Assembly: GCA_037176885.1 (NCBI GenBank)
Contig: JAWWNJ010000041.1
Location: forward strand, 1 to 64,000
Source: Favolaschia claudopus
Lineage: Eukaryota > Basidiomycota > Agaricomycetes > Agaricales > Mycenaceae
Length of the DNA stretch: 64,000 bases
Reading direction: 5' to 3'
A program made the translations under genes and the position numbers. Below the pieces are notes generated by a model. It saw only the letters and a list, made by a program, of their open reading frames with translations, made no database searches and was not told the origin of the DNA. Of the stretch, positions 22,326 through 34,773 are shown piece by piece (the stretch's first letter is position 1; each line of letters opens with the position of its first letter).

Positions 22326-22708
22326 CTAAATTGGAGAGCTGACTTTCCGGTGGTTATTGAAGATAGAGTGCTCCTCCGAATAAATACGAATTGGCGATTG
22401 TGATATGATTGCGCGACATTCGGGACAATCCCAGCGTTTTTCGAGCCATATACGTATGCATACGTGGCAATTGCCGTGGCCACACTGTACCAACCTGTGA
22501 TGTATTGAGAAAGTTTTCTTAAAGCTGAGCGAGATGCTTACGACACCGGATGAGACTTGAGCTGCATGCACACGCAACACTGATGTTGGAATTCTCGAGC
22601 ATCAAGTAGGGGAGGGCAAGTATTGTCTCCGACATACAAATCCTCCGCACGTAAGGGTCGAGCGCGGGTGCAACGCTCTCCATCAGTGTAGTGGACTGTG
22701 GCTAGCAT
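22326..22708 (-). CDS. RING-finger (C3HC4) protein
   Basis: Exon 1 (22708-22542) and exon 2 (22494-22326) join across a 47-nt intron in phase. The sequence runs through NTCPPLLDAREFQHQ, then a full C3HC4 RING: CCVC, QCGHGNC, HVC, DCPEC. The usual W follows the sixth ligand region (IRIWLEKRWDCPEC). Known role: E3 ubiquitin ligase. At 22326 the frame stops, but further exons may lie downstream (22300-21614). Confidence 0.7.
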
Positions 22709-23164
22709 CGGGGTGGCGGGGTAAAAGAGAAGGGGCCGGGGCCATGACCTCCGGTCGAAGAAGTCGGGGATTATATTCAGAAGAGAGGGAATTGGAGGAC
22801 CCGGACGGCCCAGCTAGCGGAGTGGAGCGAATTTCAGAGGGCCTTCAGCAAACCAACGCGACTTTCTTTCTCCGCCTCGGCTGCATTAAAAAATGAGCGG
22901 TGATCTGGTCCTTGGTAGGGACAGAGGCTTTAGTTTTCCGTCCACTTTTTTTCTGCAAGGCACGCATCGCTATAATGGTGGTAGTGAGTAAGATATGAGG
23001 TTGTGAGTAACAATGACAAGCACCTTAAATAATGAGTGACGCCCTTCGATGAGTCGGATCTTGACCTTACTTTGCGAGCGATACACACCAGATCGAATTT
23101 AGCAGGTGCAAACAAGTGGCATAATACAGCGGCAGACGACAAATATGTATATACTGCATGTGAA
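22709..23164. other. Intergenic; nothing recognised
   Basis: No supported feature between the RING gene start and the 3' end of the Spt5-like gene. Confidence 0.4.
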
Positions 23165-26100
23165 CTATGAGTATCTAGGAAGCGGGTCAGAGCGACAAAT
23201 GCTAGTGATAGGGAAGTCAAGGAGCTGCGAATTAACGACTATTTTCCCGCCCCGAGTCGTATATCCTATCTCTCCAATAAACGACATGTCCCCCGTCGCG
23301 TCAGGTCCGATGACAATGACATACACGTTGAGTAGGGCCAAGATACAGCGCGCCTTTTCCCGTGGAATGACTCCAAATTCGTTTGTTGTTAACGGAAAGA
23401 TGTTAACGATAGGGATGTAGCGGTCTGTGGCCATCATGCCCCCAAACCGCACTTTGAGAGACCCCTTCATTCCCCGGTTAACTTTCTCGGGACGTTCTTG
23501 TATGACCCCAATCTTGTCATTGCAGTCCGAATTTCGCTCGCCCGTAGCTCCGTGTACGATGACATCGAGATATTTCCCCCGCAATTTAGGGTGAAGCAGC
23601 CACCTCCCCGGCTCAATGACCGAAGGCAGGGGGACGGTGGCAGAGACCGTCGATGAAGGCATCGACGAAGCGGGCGACGAGTTCTGGCCGATCGCGACTT
23701 CGGGCCACGCTTCCTGCGCCAACGGTAATGCATCGAGAGGAAACTCTGAAGTTGACGCATTAGGCGGTGCATTAGCGGTACGCGCAGTTTCCTGCTGGAT
23801 TCGCAGCGCATGAATCTCGTCAGGCAGAGCAGCTTGATACTCTTCGAGGGTTAAACCGGTACTGCACGCGTATAATTGAGCAGAATGACGCAGGTCCCAG
23901 TAAAAACGACCTACTGGCGTTCGGATACCCTTGAAATATGTACTTTCTCTGTCGAATTGACTGCTCTTCCCTCGGACCTCACCCAAACAGATTGTCCGTC
24001 CGCGCAGGTCGCGGTGACCATTCCGAAAAACATGCCGATATTCTTGTCAAACGCTTTCACTTCCAAGTGTTTGTAGCGATCTTGAGTTGCGCGAGGTACT
24101 GAAATTTTATGGATCGGGGCGTCGACAGTTCCGAAGGCTCGGTGGCCGCAGGTATCGCTTCTTGGACGAACGTATGACCATGCAAGGACGTACTAAGGAA
24201 ACGTTTGTCAGCTACACAGAAAGAATAGAGGAAGTTGCTTGCGTGAGGGTTTGGATTGCTAGGGTCATCGGGCTCATACGGTGTCATCATGTGCGGAGGC
24301 TTCAAACCCCGCAATGGGGGAGGGTGTTTCATTGGAGGATGGATTTTCAAAGCTTGCGGGAGCGATTCGTTTTGCTCAGTTTTATTTGTCGTGGAAGCGT
24401 TGGGAACGTGTAGGTCTGGATGGCCCGGCGTCGGGATATGAGAAATCGACTCATCTGATGCATTTTGTGTTTCAACGCCGGGGACAGTATCACCATCGCC
24501 GCTAACACCACCCAAGCTCTGAGACACAGATTAGACAATGCATACAATCACACGCATGTAAACAAAAACCTGCGATGTGCTATCTTCGAATGGCACAGGC
24601 TCGGACGTGATAGATGCTTCATAAACCACATCGACCTGCCGTTGCGGCCAATCGAGGCCCGTAATCCACCCGAGCATACCCGTTAACCGCCCGATGACCA
24701 CCTGGACGAAGTCCCCGACATGATGATACAATACGAGCTGCGTAGCGGGCAGCTCGACTTCAATCGCGGGAATACCGTCATCGTAGAGCTGTAGTCGAAC
24801 GGTATCTTTTGTGGCAGTCTCCAGAACTCTGCCAACAGAAGAAAGCTCGTCCTTTGCGACAACGCGGACGTAATCTCCCACCTGCAGCTCTCCCCGAGTA
24901 TGCACCGTCTCGATGGCCTTTGAGAGCGAAGTCGCGAATTGGAGGACTACTGGTTCATCGCGATTGTCGAAGTCACCGAATATACGGCCTGCGGCGAGAA
25001 AGAATGGACTGGAAGCCCACAATTGAATTTCTTCGGGAGACGGGACAACGTTATGCCAGGTGAGATCCTCCTGAGGCAGGGAAAGGATCAGAAATCCATA
25101 ATGAAAAAGCGCTCCAGATGGAGCTTCGTGTACTAAGGAAGGATCCATATTATCCGAGGCGTGTTCCTTAAAATAAATTGGCTGCCATTCGGTAGGATGG
25201 GAAGGCGATTCGCGTTTGCGCTTTTTACCGAAAGGGAGGATTGTTCGCCCAAGTCTCTCGTTCTGAAAGCTGCGTTCCACTTGTAGAACTGTCCTGTGAA
25301 TCAGTCTCCCTCTCCAAGGCCTCTTCTTCGTCTGTCCTCTCCTCTACTCCCATACGAGGGACAACATAGACAGCATACCACGGCGTATCGTCGAGGTGTA
25401 CCTGTACCCATCCCAGATCACCACAATAACCATTCTTTCTTCGAATCCGAACCCAAGTAGATCCCTGAATGGTATTCTCTGGTCGAAGAACGAGGGCAGA
25501 CCGAAACTCAGTCGACACGACCTGGCGAGGAGGGATGTCGCGGCGAATGAAAGCGACTTTCTGCTGTAGATTGCGGACGATAGCTGCGTGGTCACATTCA
25601 ATGTAGACGATCCCAGCGGTGGACGGGGGTGCAGTGGCAGACAGGACATTTTCACCAGTGTGTGCCGCGCACATTTTGAGTATGGTGCCGACGACGTCGA
25701 ACTCGCGCCCTCGCTGGCAACGCAAAGTTATAAAACAACTGAGAAAAGGTCTTCAAGAACTCACCGTGACTCTGAGCATCCATACAGGGATTTTGAATTC
25801 TCCGGCGGCGCGTTCCATCGTGTGGGCCCATTGAAAAATCGACTGGTCGTTTGTTTGCTCTTCGTCAAGCATGGTTTCGGAACGTCTCGCTCCATAACGC
25901 TCTTTTATTTTTTGTGCCTCTTCATGCGGGTCTATGGAATACGGATCAGCAGCAACAAATCGTGGAGGGCGGACTTCAGTCGACGAGGTGCCCTCCTCAT
26001 CGTCAATGTAGGGCGCCCGAGTAAAACCTGCAAAGCGATGTTTGAATAGGTCGTTGCGTGTCAATGCGGCGCGTACTATCATCCAAGTCTTGCTCGTCTT

Positions 26101-26170
26101 CACCATCTGAGTCCACAGCAGCAATGTCGAGGAAGTCAAGTACTCTGAGCTTTTTTTGACGCTTAGACAT
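23165..26170 (-). CDS. Spt5-like (NGN/KOW-type) transcription elongation factor-like protein
   Basis: From ATG 26170: MSKRQKKLRVLDFLDIAAVDSDGEDEQDLDD, intron, an acidic N-terminus, then an NGN-like part (WMLRVT, then FDVVGTILKM, GIVYIECDH) and a KOW-like stretch (STWVRIRRKNGYCGDLGWV). Later parts have DFVQVVIGRLTGMLGWITG and IGVIQERPEKVNRG, further KOW-like units, and a C-terminus WLLHPKLRGKYLDVIV...FIGEIGYTTRGG. Agaricomycetes carry many such Spt5 relatives of unknown function besides the true Spt5. Two joins do not keep frame (near 25280-25225 and near 24190-24150), so this copy may be decaying. Confidence 0.55.
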
Positions 26171-26820
26171 CTGTTGCGGATATTGGTGGACGCCAAAAGC
26201 AAGGAGCTCAAGCGACCTTAAATGTATTATTTCGGGAAGGCTCAATTTCAGGTCAATATACGGGCACAACAAGAGCACTAGATATTATACGGTACAAATC
26301 GATGTGGTTGCGAAGAAGAGGAAAATTGACTTGTGTCATTGATGCAGTCAATATTGGGCTTGCCGCATTTGCAACCGGGCGGAAAGTACCGACATATCTG
26401 CCGAACATCCGGAACGACTTCAACAAGGTGAAACCCTAACCTGACCTCAAGAACGGAGATCTCCGGCCAATTGGAAGCATGTTTTCGTGTGAAACGTGCC
26501 GTAAGAATTTCCCTCTTGCCTTCCTCCGTCAACAACGCCAACTTTTAACTGCAGATACAAGTAGACAGACATATATTCAAGTACAACAGTAGTACAATCG
26601 GATACAAGTACAAAATTCACGAATAACCGACCTCAAGTACATATGTTGGACGGTTCAGAAATAAGTATCAGCCAAAATCTCAAGATGACTGTCCCCTCTT
26701 CTTTGATTTCTTCTTCTGGTGTTCGGCATCCAACATTTCAAAGTCGGGCCCAAGGTATCGCCCCTACAGTACGCCGTCAAGAAAACTCAGCGGTATGCAG
26801 AAAAGGAGTACCTGGGTCAA
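26171..26820. other. Intergenic; one unassigned minus-strand frame
   Basis: 26541-26278 (minus) is open and includes CKCGKPNIDC, a possible Cys cluster, but I recognise no family and cannot show that it is a gene. Confidence 0.35.
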
Positions 26821-27700
26821 CTATTTCGCCTTCATTAACCGAATCACCTGTACCCGAGTCTTCAGCGCTTCAGCGGATGGCGTCTTCAACCTAAAAGCCG
26901 AAAACTCAGGCGGAGGAGGAGCGCTGCTGGTCGAAGCGGTTTTGAAGCCCCGTGGCACCAGGATAGTTTTCTTCTGGACGGGAAGATCTGAGTGAGAAAG
27001 AATCTTGATGCTGTGAGCGTTGATTTGGTATATCTACACTAATGAGTGCTCAGGTCTTGAAAATATGCATACCAACGTACCTTTCGCTTCCTCGGGCGAG
27101 CCGAACTCGAGCCCTTGAATTCGCCATCGTTCATAACGAATATGTGCAGTGACGCACTAACAAGCACCAGCGTTCCAGGGCGAAGTTCATCGTAGAACTC
27201 CCAAGGCGGCACCAGCGGATCCTCGTCATTGTCGCTCTTCTTGACAACGGTGGCGTCGCGTACATCGAGTTGGACAAGTCCTGCGCATGCCTTCACATGG
27301 CGAAAGAACAGGCCGCCATAGTCATCGAGTAGACGGGGATCGTAGAGGGCTCCCAATTTCATATCCGAAGCTATCAGTCAAAGTGAATGAAAGTAGCAGT
27401 CAGTGAAGACTATCACTCACAATGCGGCTTAACCACAGGTCCAGTATACAGGGTACTAGTTGTTGCGGAGACATTCTGCGCCGCGGAAGGGTTTGTAACC
27501 TTCCATTGATTTCGATCCACAACTTCGTCCAATTTGCGCTTTGCCGGTCGAGGACCGACGACGGGGCGAAGAGCTCCTGCGACGGTAACTATACGACGTC
27601 AATAAAAGTCGAAGATCATGGGTTAACTCACGCCATATTTAGGCTGCATATGAACCATAATCATATCATCCTCGCAGCTCTTTTCTTCAAGAGACCGCAT
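26821..27700 (-). CDS. Uncharacterised Agaricomycete-type conserved protein
   Basis: A Pro/Thr-rich exon (27588-27422) with RPAKRKLDEVVDRNQW leads across an intron to MKLGALYDPRLLDDYGGLFF, then VQLDVRDA, VPPWEFYDELRPGTLVLVSA and HIFVM. The final exon reads YQINAHSIKIL and ends VIRLMKAK at 26821. I recall the pattern GALYDPR...LRPGTLVLVNA from many uncharacterised Agaricomycete proteins, often beside transposon-linked genes; no function is known to me. The join from the candidate first exon (ATG 27700) is out of phase by one, so the true start is uncertain. Confidence 0.5.
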
Positions 27701-28278
27701 CCAAGGGCGCGGCAAGTATTCTTACGGTGCCAATGAATACTCGATAGTCACACCGATATACAGACGCACCCTGGGGAGGATTGGAATTTGAACAAAGTAC
27801 GGTAAATTCAGTTCGCACCCCGGATCCGAATTTGAATTCTACTGCTGTCTGATTGAATTCCGCGTCGAAGATGAGTAGATTTGACCATGCCGTGTAATGC
27901 TACCTACCTACCTACCTACCTAACGCCGGTGATAATTTGCGATGCTGAAAACGGTTATAACAGGTACCTCCATTCTCAAATGTCACTGTCGACGCGGCCC
28001 GAAACCTAATGACTCTGAGGTATGTCAGTAGCGTCTTCCCAATAAGCACATATTTGACAAATAAGCGGACACAGACGAAGGCCGAAGATGGACATCCTAA
28101 TCTTGAGAGGAAAGTCGGAACAGCGGGGACCCAATGCGTGCAAGAAAGTTTTTATTTAAAACAAATTTAAAATCTACGATAAGAGCAGGGATAAGACGAG
28201 CTGCCAGAGGAGCGCGCAACGAAAGCAATTATACGCTAACAGAATCAGTTCAAAATGCATCAAAGGAGTTGTGAAAAC
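27701..28278. other. Intergenic with a (TACC)n microsatellite
   Basis: TACC is repeated about five and a half times at 27901-27922. Nothing else is recognised. Confidence 0.6.
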
Positions 28279-28790
28279 TCACAATTCCGGCTGCGCAACA
28301 GTGGTTTTGAAGGACGGCTTGTCCTCGTAGAGGCGTTCGAGTTTCTCCGCATGGGCTCGAACGGAAGCGATGTAAGCGCGCATGCTCGAAAGACCGTCAG
28401 GCTTACGAAGGCTGTAGAATTTCCTCCACATCGCAACAACACCACCCAGCCCAGTGCTGAGCTGCATCTCCTCCAACCGGTCCCTCATCCCCTTCGGATC
28501 CTCCTCATATGCCCGAACGTGAGCAAATTGGGACGGATCGAGGCGGCCAATAATCGTCGCAGTTGCCAGATCCCGCCTCGTAATCCAGGCCTTCACGGCT
28601 TTCGAGTTGTCGCTACCGAGCGGCCTCGTCTTGTCTCCCAAAACGATGGGTAACACAGTCCGGCGCCGCAACTCGGCCCGGGTCTCAAACTGCCAGTCGT
28701 CGAACGAGAAGAGCCTTCGAGTCCATCGCAGAAGGCAGTACAGTCGGTCAGGGCACCTAACGCAGGCGCACGTTCGTTCGGGTTCGGGTT
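28279..28790 (-). mobile_element. Ty1/copia gag fragment
   Basis: The minus frame begins near 28735 (LFSFDDWQFETRAELRRRTVLPIVLGD) and gives NSKAVKAWITRRDLATATIIGRL, then YEEDPKGMRDRLEEMQLS and WRKFYSLRKPDG with SMRAYIASVRAHAEKL. The pattern (W...D..A..II..L, W..L...Y, M..Y) is the N-terminal gag domain of copia elements in basidiomycetes. It stops at 28279 before any zinc knuckle, protease or polymerase, so it is a truncated copy. Confidence 0.6.
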
Positions 28791-30263
28791 CGGTCGGTCA
28801 GTTGCCTACCCAGGCACGGTGGTCGGTCGTCGAGAAGACGGGCAATAAGGAGCGGTGAAATGAGGATTGGGGCAGATGAACGGCGAAGGGAAGAAATCAG
28901 AAGCAGAGGACCGGCGCGGGGCCCATAACCTATAGAACAGGTTATGTTTCACACAATGTTGAGCCCAGGCAAGTATATTCAAGGCGCGAGAGGGGTGCGA
29001 GTCAGGTGCGAGAGCTACAGGAAAAATGGTACTTATACGGTAACGTATGAGACAATATAAGGAAGATACGAAGGGACGGATAGGGGGGGTGTAGCGAGGA
29101 AACGGACAGATAGGGAAGGCGGCGCGTGATGGTCTCACACCTTCAACAGAACGCGAGTCAATTGCAAACTGAGCGCGTCTCAGACGTACTTTTTTTTTCA
29201 AACGGGATATTCCTGACTGGGAAGCCGTCATCACGCCGCGGCCAGGGCTGTACATGCATCATGATGCATTGGCATTCATTGTGTCTCAGCGTGACCCCCG
29301 AACAAAAACAAGACTTTATTTTCGTTTGAACCTTTGAACGACTGACTTCAAAGGAGTATATTATGTAAGTCTTGTTACGAGACTAAGCCTGTCCCTTTGA
29401 TTGGGGAATCTTTGTCCATGTTCAAGGCTCATTCCAAACACATTCCTTGTTGCTCTCTTCGCTTCCTCTTTTGTCTCCTTTGCTATACTGTACTTACAAT
29501 GGAAGCGGCATTTTCTATGGCTACGAGGCTCCAGCGTCACGAGCCATTTCCACTTACAATCACACTACGCTGTTTCTGCCGCTGTGATGTTCGGAAAGGT
29601 TCTTTCAATGCTGACGCCTTTGAACTCAACATCGTCTTTGAACTGGACTTCGCCTGGTATAAGTACCTCATCATGAGAGGGCTTGGACTCGCCATCTCCT
29701 GACCCAGAATCTCTGTCTGCGACACTGTCTATCTGCTACTACTTGATATCTTCCTCATATGCCTCAAACCAAGCCCGAAACCATTTTGGCGCGAGTGCCT
29801 TATGACCAACGTCAGCGTTTCTGGCTCCGAGTCCGTTCTGTATGCACTCACAAATATATTGCGCCAGAAATCCTAGTGGCTACACAGCAAATTTCCACCT
29901 TCAACCCGAATCAGATCATCCACTTTTCGGACGTTGCAACGCGAGGTGCGGGGTTCTGATTTGGTTGTGGATTGGCGTTCAGTTGCAACTCGGCGCTCGT
30001 AGTCAAAAATAACGCTAGCCTCTACAATCCCGCCATCCTTGGCCCCGATCATCAGCAACATCTCAAGGTCATCTTCCAAGCAATGGTTCGTCTTGAGACC
30101 GTCTATCGTTACCCGCCGTTTCGATGAATTCATGCAGCATTATCATGATATCATTGAAGCCGACTTTGAAACGGATACTTTCAAAATTAGACCAGCAGGT
30201 CAGACTGAGTACGTGCTTAATCCACCGGTGGCAAGATTCTGATCAGATGCAGGTTGTCGAGGA
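28791..30263. other. Unassigned 1.5 kb
   Basis: A minus-strand reading at about 29720-29570 (SHDEVLIPGEVQFKDD) and one at 30133-29873 look protein-like but match nothing I know. No gene model can be supported. Confidence 0.35.
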
Positions 30264-30668
30264 TCGAACGTGAAGTTGGGGTGGTGTACATCGATGACGA
30301 CGACGAGTCGGCGGAGTTGGGGGCTCTGTTCGATGCCGCCAAGCTACACTTCAAGTCGCTTCAATTTCGCACCGGCTCCGAGGCAAGCAGATCTATCTAT
30401 GCTTTCCGGTAACCTTCACAATGATAACAATGATACCGTGTGCCTTCTAGTTGGCGGAGTCTATTCGGGAAAAACTTTGTGCAAGCGAAGATCGTCTTCA
30501 TGAAGCCCGACGAAATGTAGGTTAAGTTGATGCCTTCGAAGAATCCTGTGAGCTGATTTGTATTCTTAGATCAAGGGTTATCGAATGGTGCTCGCTGAGT
30601 TTGCAGACGCGTTTGCTGAGAGGCGTGCACCTCAGCTGGACACCATCATCGAAAACTACTTACGCTAA
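30264..30668 (+). CDS. Possible hypothetical helical protein (3' part)
   Basis: 30264-30411 reads EREVGVVYIDDDDESAELGA, followed by an alternative-phase joining to LAESIREKLCASEDRLHEARRN and, after a short intron, IKGYRMVLAEFADAFAERRA ending ENYLR at 30668. The pieces are charged and helical. The first junction is not in phase, and no start was found. Function unknown; weakly supported. Confidence 0.25.
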
Positions 30669-31659
30669 TTCTCGTCTTGAATTCTACCCTACTGCCTGCT
30701 ATTACTACCCTACTGCAATCTACTCAACTGTGTCTACCGCTGGACACCATTTTCGTCCAATTTCGACGTTGTCGACTTCACCCCTATTCTACCGTCGACG
30801 TCGCCGCAGCGCTACCCGCCGCGTATTCTACCTGGGGTGTCGATACTAGAGGGATGTAGGCATCTCGTCCGTCAAAGACATGTCTTCTTCGATCACCAAA
30901 TCTCGACCACTGAGCTGACCGTTCGCAACGAGGTGTATGTACACGATCTCGGGGGCGGAGTACACAGTAAAGGAAGGGGTTTTGATGTTGCCAAGTATCT
31001 CGCCGAATCGATGATGTACGAGGGCTCCGGGCACTCGGTTGTGGTCGATGCGGATAATTTGGCCAGCGTTTTGGATGATGCGGAGAAGGTTCGCTGCAAG
31101 ATAGAAGTTCATATTGGGCTGTAGCTTCTACGCCAACCCCATGCTCCGACACCAACTCGTTAGTGTTGCCGCGGCTCGGCTCGCGCAGTCCGGCTTGAGC
31201 GCGGCTCAGCTTCTTCCGTTCTACATGATAGTCTTAGGGCGGATTTTTGGTTCGGGGAGTCTTCAATGGATACCTAGGTTTATTTTTCTCCGCACAAATT
31301 ATACCCCAATATTTGTGCTTTGGCTGGTACGATGCAAAAGAGGCTCCGTGGCTCCGCGGCTCACTGTCACAGCTCGAGCCATTGAAGATGGCTCTTCAGG
31401 GAGCTGCATAGTCCGTTTCAACTAAAAGTAGGGAGCAAGTATAACAAATATCCATCACAAAAATGACCTCCGCTATTTATTTGGGCAACCTGAGTCCTTG
31501 TTCGCATTCAGAAGGTCAAAAGTTGCTTTGTGACAGGCGTGACCGGCTCAAGCCGCGGCAACACTACAACTCGTCGCGAGCACTACACAGCAACTGAATT
31601 GGCCTTGGGAGGGAGCATCAAAAAAGTGTACTCTCTTGCTGCCTTCTTCCCACTCGTCA
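30669..31659. other. Unassigned; one open plus frame
   Basis: 30837-31124 (plus) is open and reads VRNEVYVHDLGGGVHSKGRG, without a family match. The opposite strand is also open here, so coding sense is undecided. Confidence 0.3.
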
Positions 31660-32800
31660 AACTGAGTTCTGCATAGATTTCGGCTTCCTGGACGGAATAA
31701 AGACGGCTCGTTCCTCGTCTTCCGCCAGCTGAAGTAACTCGTCCCGCAGTTCAACAAATTCCTCGTTGATAACCCCATCGTTGGGAATGGATTGACGCGG
31801 GAAGAGGGATCAGACCTGCTTGGTGCGCGGATGATGGGACGGTGGAAGAGCGTACGTCGCTATCTTTGACTCTTTAGTGTGTTGCTCTGTTTCTCACTAT
31901 TTCTGTGCGGCTCCCAGGGTGCTCCGCGACGACCCCGAGCTCGGCGCGGATCCTCTACGCACCATACGCGCATGGCGATTTGGATCTCTCGACTGACCCA
32001 TCGAGGTGCGTTTCCCATAAAAGCTTGAAAATCTTCGATGCTGACTGCGATTCATGTGCTGTAGATGTCCCTTCTCAGCGCGTACGAGAAAGACGCGTCC
32101 TCGCGCTGATCAAGGGGAGAATTATGTGACTCAAATCATGCGTACTGGAATTCCATACGGCCCGTTCGAGTTCCACTGAGCTGATTGCATTGTTAATCTA
32201 CGAACCGTAGGTCCTGAAGGTTCGTGTCAGCAGCCACCTCCCCCATGTACGACGTTGACTGAACGACCAACTTGCAGTGTCTGAAGACGAAACCGCCGCC
32301 AACACCACGTCTACTGAGCGCGGTCTCGCCTTCAGTACGTTCTTCTCACCTATCATCATCCATGCTCCATTTACCGACCTTCTCTCCAGTCGCCTACCAA
32401 TCCAACATCGGCAACGGCTTCCGCTTTATGCAACAAACTTGGGCCAACAGCATCAAGTCAGCCCTTTTCCTCACCCTCCCTTCACGAACTCTGTACTCAC
32501 TGAACCTCCTACAGTTTCGTCAACCCTGGCGTTGGCGTAGACCCAATCATCGGCTCTCTCGCAGGTGCGGAGCGCGTCATCAAAGGGCCGGATCCCAACA
32601 ACGCCAACCAGACGATAACGCTCACCGGGAACAGTGCGTACTTTCTTTCCTGCTCTGTCTGACTCGGTGCTGACTGCGCTTACACCCTCCCTTCTTCAGA
32701 CATCGTTATTTCGCGGGGCGGCGAGTACTTCTTCGCGAGCCTTGACGAGTCAACATTCGGTCGTCCACCCCTACATTCGAAGACTTGCCTAGATCAAGGT
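31660..32800 (+). pseudogene. DyP-type heme peroxidase pseudogene
   Basis: Pieces in family order: FGFLDGI (31679-31699, the catalytic Asp motif), KDGSFLVFRQLK, an in-frame TAA at 31735-31737, LVPQFNKFLVDNPIVGNGLT and GSDLLGARMMGRWKS, then DDPELGADPLR. Next come CPFSARTRKTRPRAD with TQIMRTGIPYGP, then STERGLAF, VAYQSNIGNGFRFMQQTWAN and SRGGEYFFASL. Defects: sequence between FGFLDGI and KDGS is missing relative to the family; there is a premature stop; the gap between GAP and DDPE is shortened; and the heme-ligand His of the A-H-x-R-K motif is Arg (CGT, 32081-32083). Intact relatives are secreted dye-decolorizing peroxidases. This copy is dead. Confidence 0.75.
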
Positions 32801-32935
32801 ACGCCGAGTACTTGTCTTGTATACTGGGATGCTTATTCAGATTCTAGGTTCAGACGCGCAATGAAGTCGACGAAGCAATTACATAGACGGATTCATTCTT
32901 GTAGTGTACCTTGTGTTCGAATGTATCGAAGATCT

Positions 32936-33495
32936 AAGTGAATGGAATTGAATTCAAAATAACTATCCAGTTACAAAGCGGTAGATCCAATAGTAATAAG
33001 GTAAATACGAAACGAGGCGACCTCGTCCAATCAGCGCGCAGCCGAAGGCTGCAGCGGTGCGCGTTCGTCGCAATAGGTATGTCACCTTTTATTATGCTGA
33101 TATTGAGATCGAGCGCGTCCATCGTCTGTCTTGACCAAGGAAGTCCAAATCGCCTTCCGTAACGCGTTGAAGCATGTCAGCCTGGAGCAGGTATCTGTTT
33201 TGACTTGATTTACCTACTATAGGATCTCATTCAAACCGCGTTGCGTGCCGAAGTCCACGAAGTAAATAGATCGATAGATTCTTTCATTTATTCATATGGG
33301 ATGTGCCTCGTACTCGTACAAGTAGCTCCAAGTCGAAGGGATTGAATTCAAAGAACTAACTAGTCACAAACAAGTAGAACTCGAACTAATAAAGTACATA
33401 CAAAGCTGACTGTCCAATCTCTGAGTCCGACAACCCAAAGCGCAGCCGAAGGCTGCAGGGGGGCGCGTCCATCACAAACGGTACGTTGACTGGAT
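32936..33495. repeat. Diverged direct repeat pair (about 150 bp each)
   Basis: 32936-33085 and 33337-33495 share ATTGAATTCAAA near the start, AACTA...AGTTAC/AGTCAC, CTAATAA..GTA.ATA, GTCCAATC and the palindromic CAGCCGAAGGCTG. They are offset by about 400 bp and lie just downstream of the DyP pseudogene. Possibly duplicated 3' sequence. Confidence 0.6.
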
Positions 33496-33841
33496 GATTC
33501 CGCCGCCGAGTGTCGATGCTAACTTGCATTTGCAGGGCGTACGGCGCGGTGGAAGGATCAACGACGGGTCGACGTGAGGTGTGTCCCTCCTCTTTTGCCT
33601 ACCCTCGACTCGTTCTCTGAGACCTTCACCTTCGCCCTCCTCCTCCTCTCCCCTGCCCCTCCGATGTTCCGCACTCTATCTCTCGATCCCGACTCCATGC
33701 ACGTCGAGGATGCTGGGAAGGGTCGACGCAGGAGAGAAGGTGAGTCGCAAGGTACCTTGACAGTCAAATGTTTGCTGACTCTCTTGTATGTAGACGGCGG
33801 CGGAGATACAAGGAGTCGACTCAGGTGAGCTGACGCCCTAT

Positions 33842-34409
33842 TTCTTGAGCAACGATGCTGATCTTGTACGTCTGAAAGAGCTAGAAAGGGAGTGAGGAAG
33901 GTCAGCGGCAAATTGGCAAGGTGCGTTAGCGACGCAATGTATGCTTGAAGTCTTACTCTGGGCGGCTGCCGTCCAGTCTTGCCCGCAACAACCACGCTGT
34001 TGGGCTTCGCGGCCTCCCAGAAGTCCGGCGCGTTGAGGATGCGGATGGTCTTGACCGGGTTCAGTGACCAGCGACCGCGAGCGGCGTACCCGAAGGCATT
34101 GAAGAGGAGCGCCAGGACGGAGCCGGGGGGAGGGGAGCGGACGTAACGGTTGCCTCCGAAGAAGAGGACGAGGGGGCAGAAGAGGAAGACGATGGTGGGG
34201 AGGGTGTAGGAGAGCCAGAAGCCAATGCACTGTGTAATGGCGTGAGCGAAGGAAGGAAACGCCCAGTGGAGGAGCCGGACGATGCACGGCCATGCGACGC
34301 CTTTGAGGAAGGGCTCGGACTGAGTTTTGCCGTTGGAGTCGACGCCGACGTCGGACCAGGTGCTGGGGAGAGGGATTAGCGATGGAGAAACGTTGGAGGG
34401 AGCAAGCAA
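33842..34409 (-). pseudogene. POT/PTR2-family peptide transporter fragment
   Basis: After an intron ending TACACAG (about 34230) the minus frame reads CIGFWLSYTLPTIVFLFCPL, VLFFGGNRYVRSPPPGSVLA, GRWSLNPVKTI and DFWEAAKPN. These are the middle transmembrane and loop motifs of fungal proton-coupled oligopeptide transporters (NRYVRSPPTGS; RWSLNPV; FWEAAKPS). The preceding N-terminal helices and the downstream TFDD-type segment and C-terminal helices are not found, so it is an internal relic of about 100 residues. Confidence 0.6.
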
Positions 34410-34773
34410 GAAGGAACGTGGGAGAGGAAGGGGAGAAAAGGGTAGGGAAGGGAAGGGAAAGAGAAAGATGAGAGGAAGATGAGAGGTGGAGGTGTCGTTA
34501 GGCGTTAGGGGAGATAGCGAGGAAGGCGATAGCAGCAGTAGAAGGGCGTACGAGTAGAAGAAGTACGGAAGGAGGTGGGGTTAAGGGAAGAGCAGAGAGC
34601 GGAGATCTAGAGCGGGAAAAGGGAACATGCAAAGGACAGGGACGACGCACCTAACAGCCCAAAACGGAATCGGCAACCCATCCAGTACGGCGTCAGTCAC
34701 GCACAGCTCTTCCGGAGGCGGCTGCAAATGTGAAGAGAAGAATGGCAGTGTCACCGAAGAAGAATGTATGTAA
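34410..34773. other. Purine-rich spacer
   Basis: A/G-rich on the plus strand (GGGAAGGGAAGGG repeats near 34440-34460). A minus-strand piece (about 34730-34650) reads PPPEELCVTDAVLDGLPIPF but cannot be attached to a gene. Confidence 0.4.

Noticed and set aside
33558..33840. C-terminal extension of the transporter fragment's open frame
   Set aside because: The sequence after the conserved FWEAAKPN motif is low-complexity intron-like reading and does not match the transporter family.
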